A stretch of 64,000 bases of DNA, taken from Acetatifactor sp. Lineage in GTDB: Bacteria > Bacillota > Clostridia > Lachnospirales > Lachnospiraceae. Of this stretch, positions 61,806 to 64,000 are shown in pieces. Made by a program: the position numbers and the translations under genes. The notes below the pieces were generated by a model that was not told where the DNA came from, ran no database searches, and saw nothing but the letters and a program-made list of their open reading frames with translations. Location: the NCBI GenBank assembly GCA_022511465.1, contig JAFLRM010000005.1, positions 39,663 to 103,662 on the forward strand, given 5' to 3'. Within the stretch, counting starts at the first letter, position 1. The number at the start of each line of letters is the position of its first letter.

Positions 61806-62075
61806 GAACTGTGGCAGGTTCACCAAACAGAACCGTGGCAGGTTCGCCAGGCAGCAGTATACCTTCACAGTCAGGCTTCGCCAACCACATTTTTCTAATG
61901 TGGCGAAGGCAAGATTTCTGTAAGCTGCGGGACGGAAGCAGGGCGGCATCCATGCCGCATGCTTCCTCACACGGACATCGTGTCCGTGTGCCCTGATGTG
62001 CGGTCGCCACATAAGAAAAATGGGTCGGCTACACAAATGACTGTGAGGGTATACTGCCGCCTGGCGAACTGTCCC
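61806..62075. repeat. Inverted-repeat, multi-hairpin intergenic element (MITE/REP-like)
   Basis: Left arm GTTCGCCAGGCAGCAGTATACCTTCACAGTCA... from 61842; reverse complement of right arm GTTCGCCAGGCGGCAGTATACCCTCACAGTCA... from 62069. Internal hairpins at 61934-61966 and 61968-61990; 24-bp direct repeat x2 at 61806-61853. Confidence 0.75.
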
Positions 62076-62078
62076 TCT

Positions 62079-62735
62079 CTATCCCAGCATTGATAAGCCT
62101 AAACTGATCATTACAATATACATCACAGTCTTTGGTATCATTAACATTCCTATTTTAGGATTCTCCTTTGCAAACATTGTAACCGGAATGTAAAATGCAA
62201 AGCTGAACAAAATGCATACCGCCATTGTGATACCGTAAGCTCCTCCCAAGCTTAAGAATAGTATTACTTCGACGGATCCCATGACAGCAAATACAACGTT
62301 TCTGCATAAAGAAAGTTTCTTATTTCCATCGTTAAACCAGTCGTTTTGGGGCAGCAGACATATTATAATTCTTACTAAAGCCGTACCCCAAATAGAGACT
62401 ACTACGATCCCTGCGATATCCTGATCACCACTTATTGTTTTCCAAATATAGAACAAAATGATATAGAATACGGTCATGGTAATTGACGTAATTGCCAGCC
62501 CCAAATTCATCCACCATTTTACTTTTGCAGAGTTACCTTTTATATTCTTTACAACTCTTGGAACTAAATGAAAAGCATCTCCAAACCCAAGAAGCAGCGT
62601 CATTATGCCATAAAGTAAGTGTAAATTAGTTGAGCCGTTTATTAAAAATAGTATTCCTGCCACTAAATCGAACAGTAAATAGCCAACGCTAAAGATAGAT
62701 TCACCTATTCTCATTCCCATTTTTTGCTTGGACAT
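62079..62735 (-). CDS. Multi-pass membrane protein of unknown function
   Basis: 218 aa, several hydrophobic segments; GESIFSVGYLLFDLVAGILFL. Confidence 0.7.
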   Translation of the reverse strand: MSKQKMGMRIGESIFSVGYLLFDLVAGILFLINGSTNLHLLYGIMTLLLGFGDAFHLVPRVVKNIKGNSAKVKWWMNLGLAITSITMTVFYIILFYIWKTISGDQDIAGIVVVSIWGTALVRIIICLLPQNDWFNDGNKKLSLCRNVVFAVMGSVEVILFLSLGGAYGITMAVCILFSFAFYIPVTMFAKENPKIGMLMIPKTVMYIVMISLGLSMLG

Positions 62736-62742
62736 ACAGTTT

Positions 62743-63774
62743 TCACTCCTTTAAATCAGGGCCTCTTCCGACTATATTATCAATTTTTTGAAGTTCCCCT
62801 TCTGTAAAAGCCCTATTTTCGACAATAGAAACATTTTCACGAATCTGTTCCGGACTGGAGGCTCCGATCAATACGGAGCATACCTCATCATCCTTCAGCA
62901 CCCAGGATAATGCCATCTGCGCCAACGTCTGACCTCTCCCGGCCGCCATCTGATTCAGCATTTCAATTTGCTTCAATCGCTCCGGAGTCAACGCTTCCGC
63001 CTTCAGGAAACGATTGTCTCTGGCGATTCGGCTGTCCTTTGGAATACCATGAAGATACTTGTCGGTGAGCAACCCCTGGGCCAGAGGACTGAACGCAATG
63101 ATTCCCAGGCCCTGCTCCTTACAGCATTTCTTAACACCGTCATCTTCGATAGTACGATCAAATATGGAATATCGTCTTTGGTTTACGATCAACGGACAGT
63201 GCAGTTCTCTCATAATGGTCACTGCTTTTTCTGTATGTTCCCGATCATAATTAGAAATTCCTGCATACAGAGCCTTTCCGCTGCGCACAATAGAGGCCAA
63301 CGCCTCCATGGTTTCCTCCAGCGGTGTCTCGGGATCCATTCGATGATGGTAAAAGATATCTACATAATCCAGTCCCAAACGTTTCAGACTCTGATCTATG
63401 CTGGCTGTCAAATACTTTTTACTGCCCCAGTTTCCGTAAGGCCCGGGCCACATATCGTATCCGGCCTTTGTAGCCACCACCAGTTCATCTCTGTACGGTC
63501 CAAAATCTTCCCTTAAGATTCTGCCAGTATTCTCCTCCGCGCTGCCATATACCGGGCCGTAATTATTGGCCAGATCAAATTGGGTAATTCCCATGTCAAA
63601 TGCGGTTCTGCACATAGCTTTCATAGTATCATAGTTATCTTTGCTGCCAAAATTATGCCAGAACCCCAAAGATACTGCCGGGAATTTCAAACCACTGTTT
63701 CCCACGCGGTTGTATTTCATGTCGTCGTATCTTTTATCACTTGCCACATATACGTTTGCCATCTTTTTCCTCAC
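62743..63774 (-). CDS. Aldo/keto reductase (YghZ/glyceraldehyde-3-phosphate-reductase-like)
   Basis: MKYNRVGNSGLKFPAVSLGFWHNFG, FDLANNYGPVYGSAEENTGRIL, YVDIFYHHRMDP. Confidence 0.9.
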   Translation of the reverse strand: MRKKMANVYVASDKRYDDMKYNRVGNSGLKFPAVSLGFWHNFGSKDNYDTMKAMCRTAFDMGITQFDLANNYGPVYGSAEENTGRILREDFGPYRDELVVATKAGYDMWPGPYGNWGSKKYLTASIDQSLKRLGLDYVDIFYHHRMDPETPLEETMEALASIVRSGKALYAGISNYDREHTEKAVTIMRELHCPLIVNQRRYSIFDRTIEDDGVKKCCKEQGLGIIAFSPLAQGLLTDKYLHGIPKDSRIARDNRFLKAEALTPERLKQIEMLNQMAAGRGQTLAQMALSWVLKDDEVCSVLIGASSPEQIRENVSIVENRAFTEGELQKIDNIVGRGPDLKE

Positions 63775-64000
63775 TAAATCAATATCTTGTTATATTCTAC
63801 AACAATTTCGTCCCAAATTATCTGCTTACTCTCGCTTATATAACATAAAAATGTTATTTTCTATAAAACTTTTACCTTGCACAACAGCTTCTATACAACT
63901 GCCTTTTACACATAATGTATCACAATTTAATTCTAAATTATAGCCCCTCCCATAATAATCTTTGTTTTTCTCTTGTTAACTCGGTTTTTCTTACATTTTC

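Noticed and set aside
61706-62036. Small ORFs (96, 85, 70 aa) in the T-box and repeat region
   Set aside because: They read through T-box stems and inverted repeats; repetitive translation (VAGSPNRTVAGSPGS) reflects the 24-bp DNA repeat, not a protein.

Overview
The window looks like a chromosomal segment of a Lachnospiraceae-type Firmicute. Most genes are on the minus strand, and there is no sign of prophage, CRISPR or an integrated plasmid. Most of it is core metabolism and information processing: asnA, gltBD, greA, a MraY-like transferase, addAB with mpg and exoA, glnS, a purine block (AICAR transformylase, archaeal-type IMP cyclohydrolase, guaB) and aspS-gatCAB. It also carries envelope-glycan genes with tandem paralogs, an ECF sigma/anti-sigma operon, and a tRNA-Val(CAC). 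Reading the DNA beyond the ORF track gave several items: (i) a TPP riboswitch before thiT whose terminator 3' arm is also the Shine-Dalgarno; (ii) a ZTP (pfl) riboswitch before purO-purH; (iii) a T-box before aspS-gatCAB whose apparent specifier reads GAAC, i.e. overlapping Glu and Asn codons; (iv) a terminator-like hairpin beginning at the predicted start site of gltBD; (v) two LexA-like boxes on the promoter of a DNA-repair radical SAM gene; (vi) an unannotated 38-aa secreted-peptide gene between an ECF sigma/anti-sigma pair and an orphan solute-binding lipoprotein; (vii) a TetM/EF-G-like GTPase fused to a YacP/Rae1-like NYN endonuclease; (viii) a HAD hydrolase fused to a CPBP membrane protease; (ix) a 12alpha-hydroxysteroid-dehydrogenase-like SDR; (x) a ~270-bp inverted-repeat, multi-hairpin non-coding element between a stop codon and the aspS promoter. 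All assignments come from reading motifs by eye; no searches were run.
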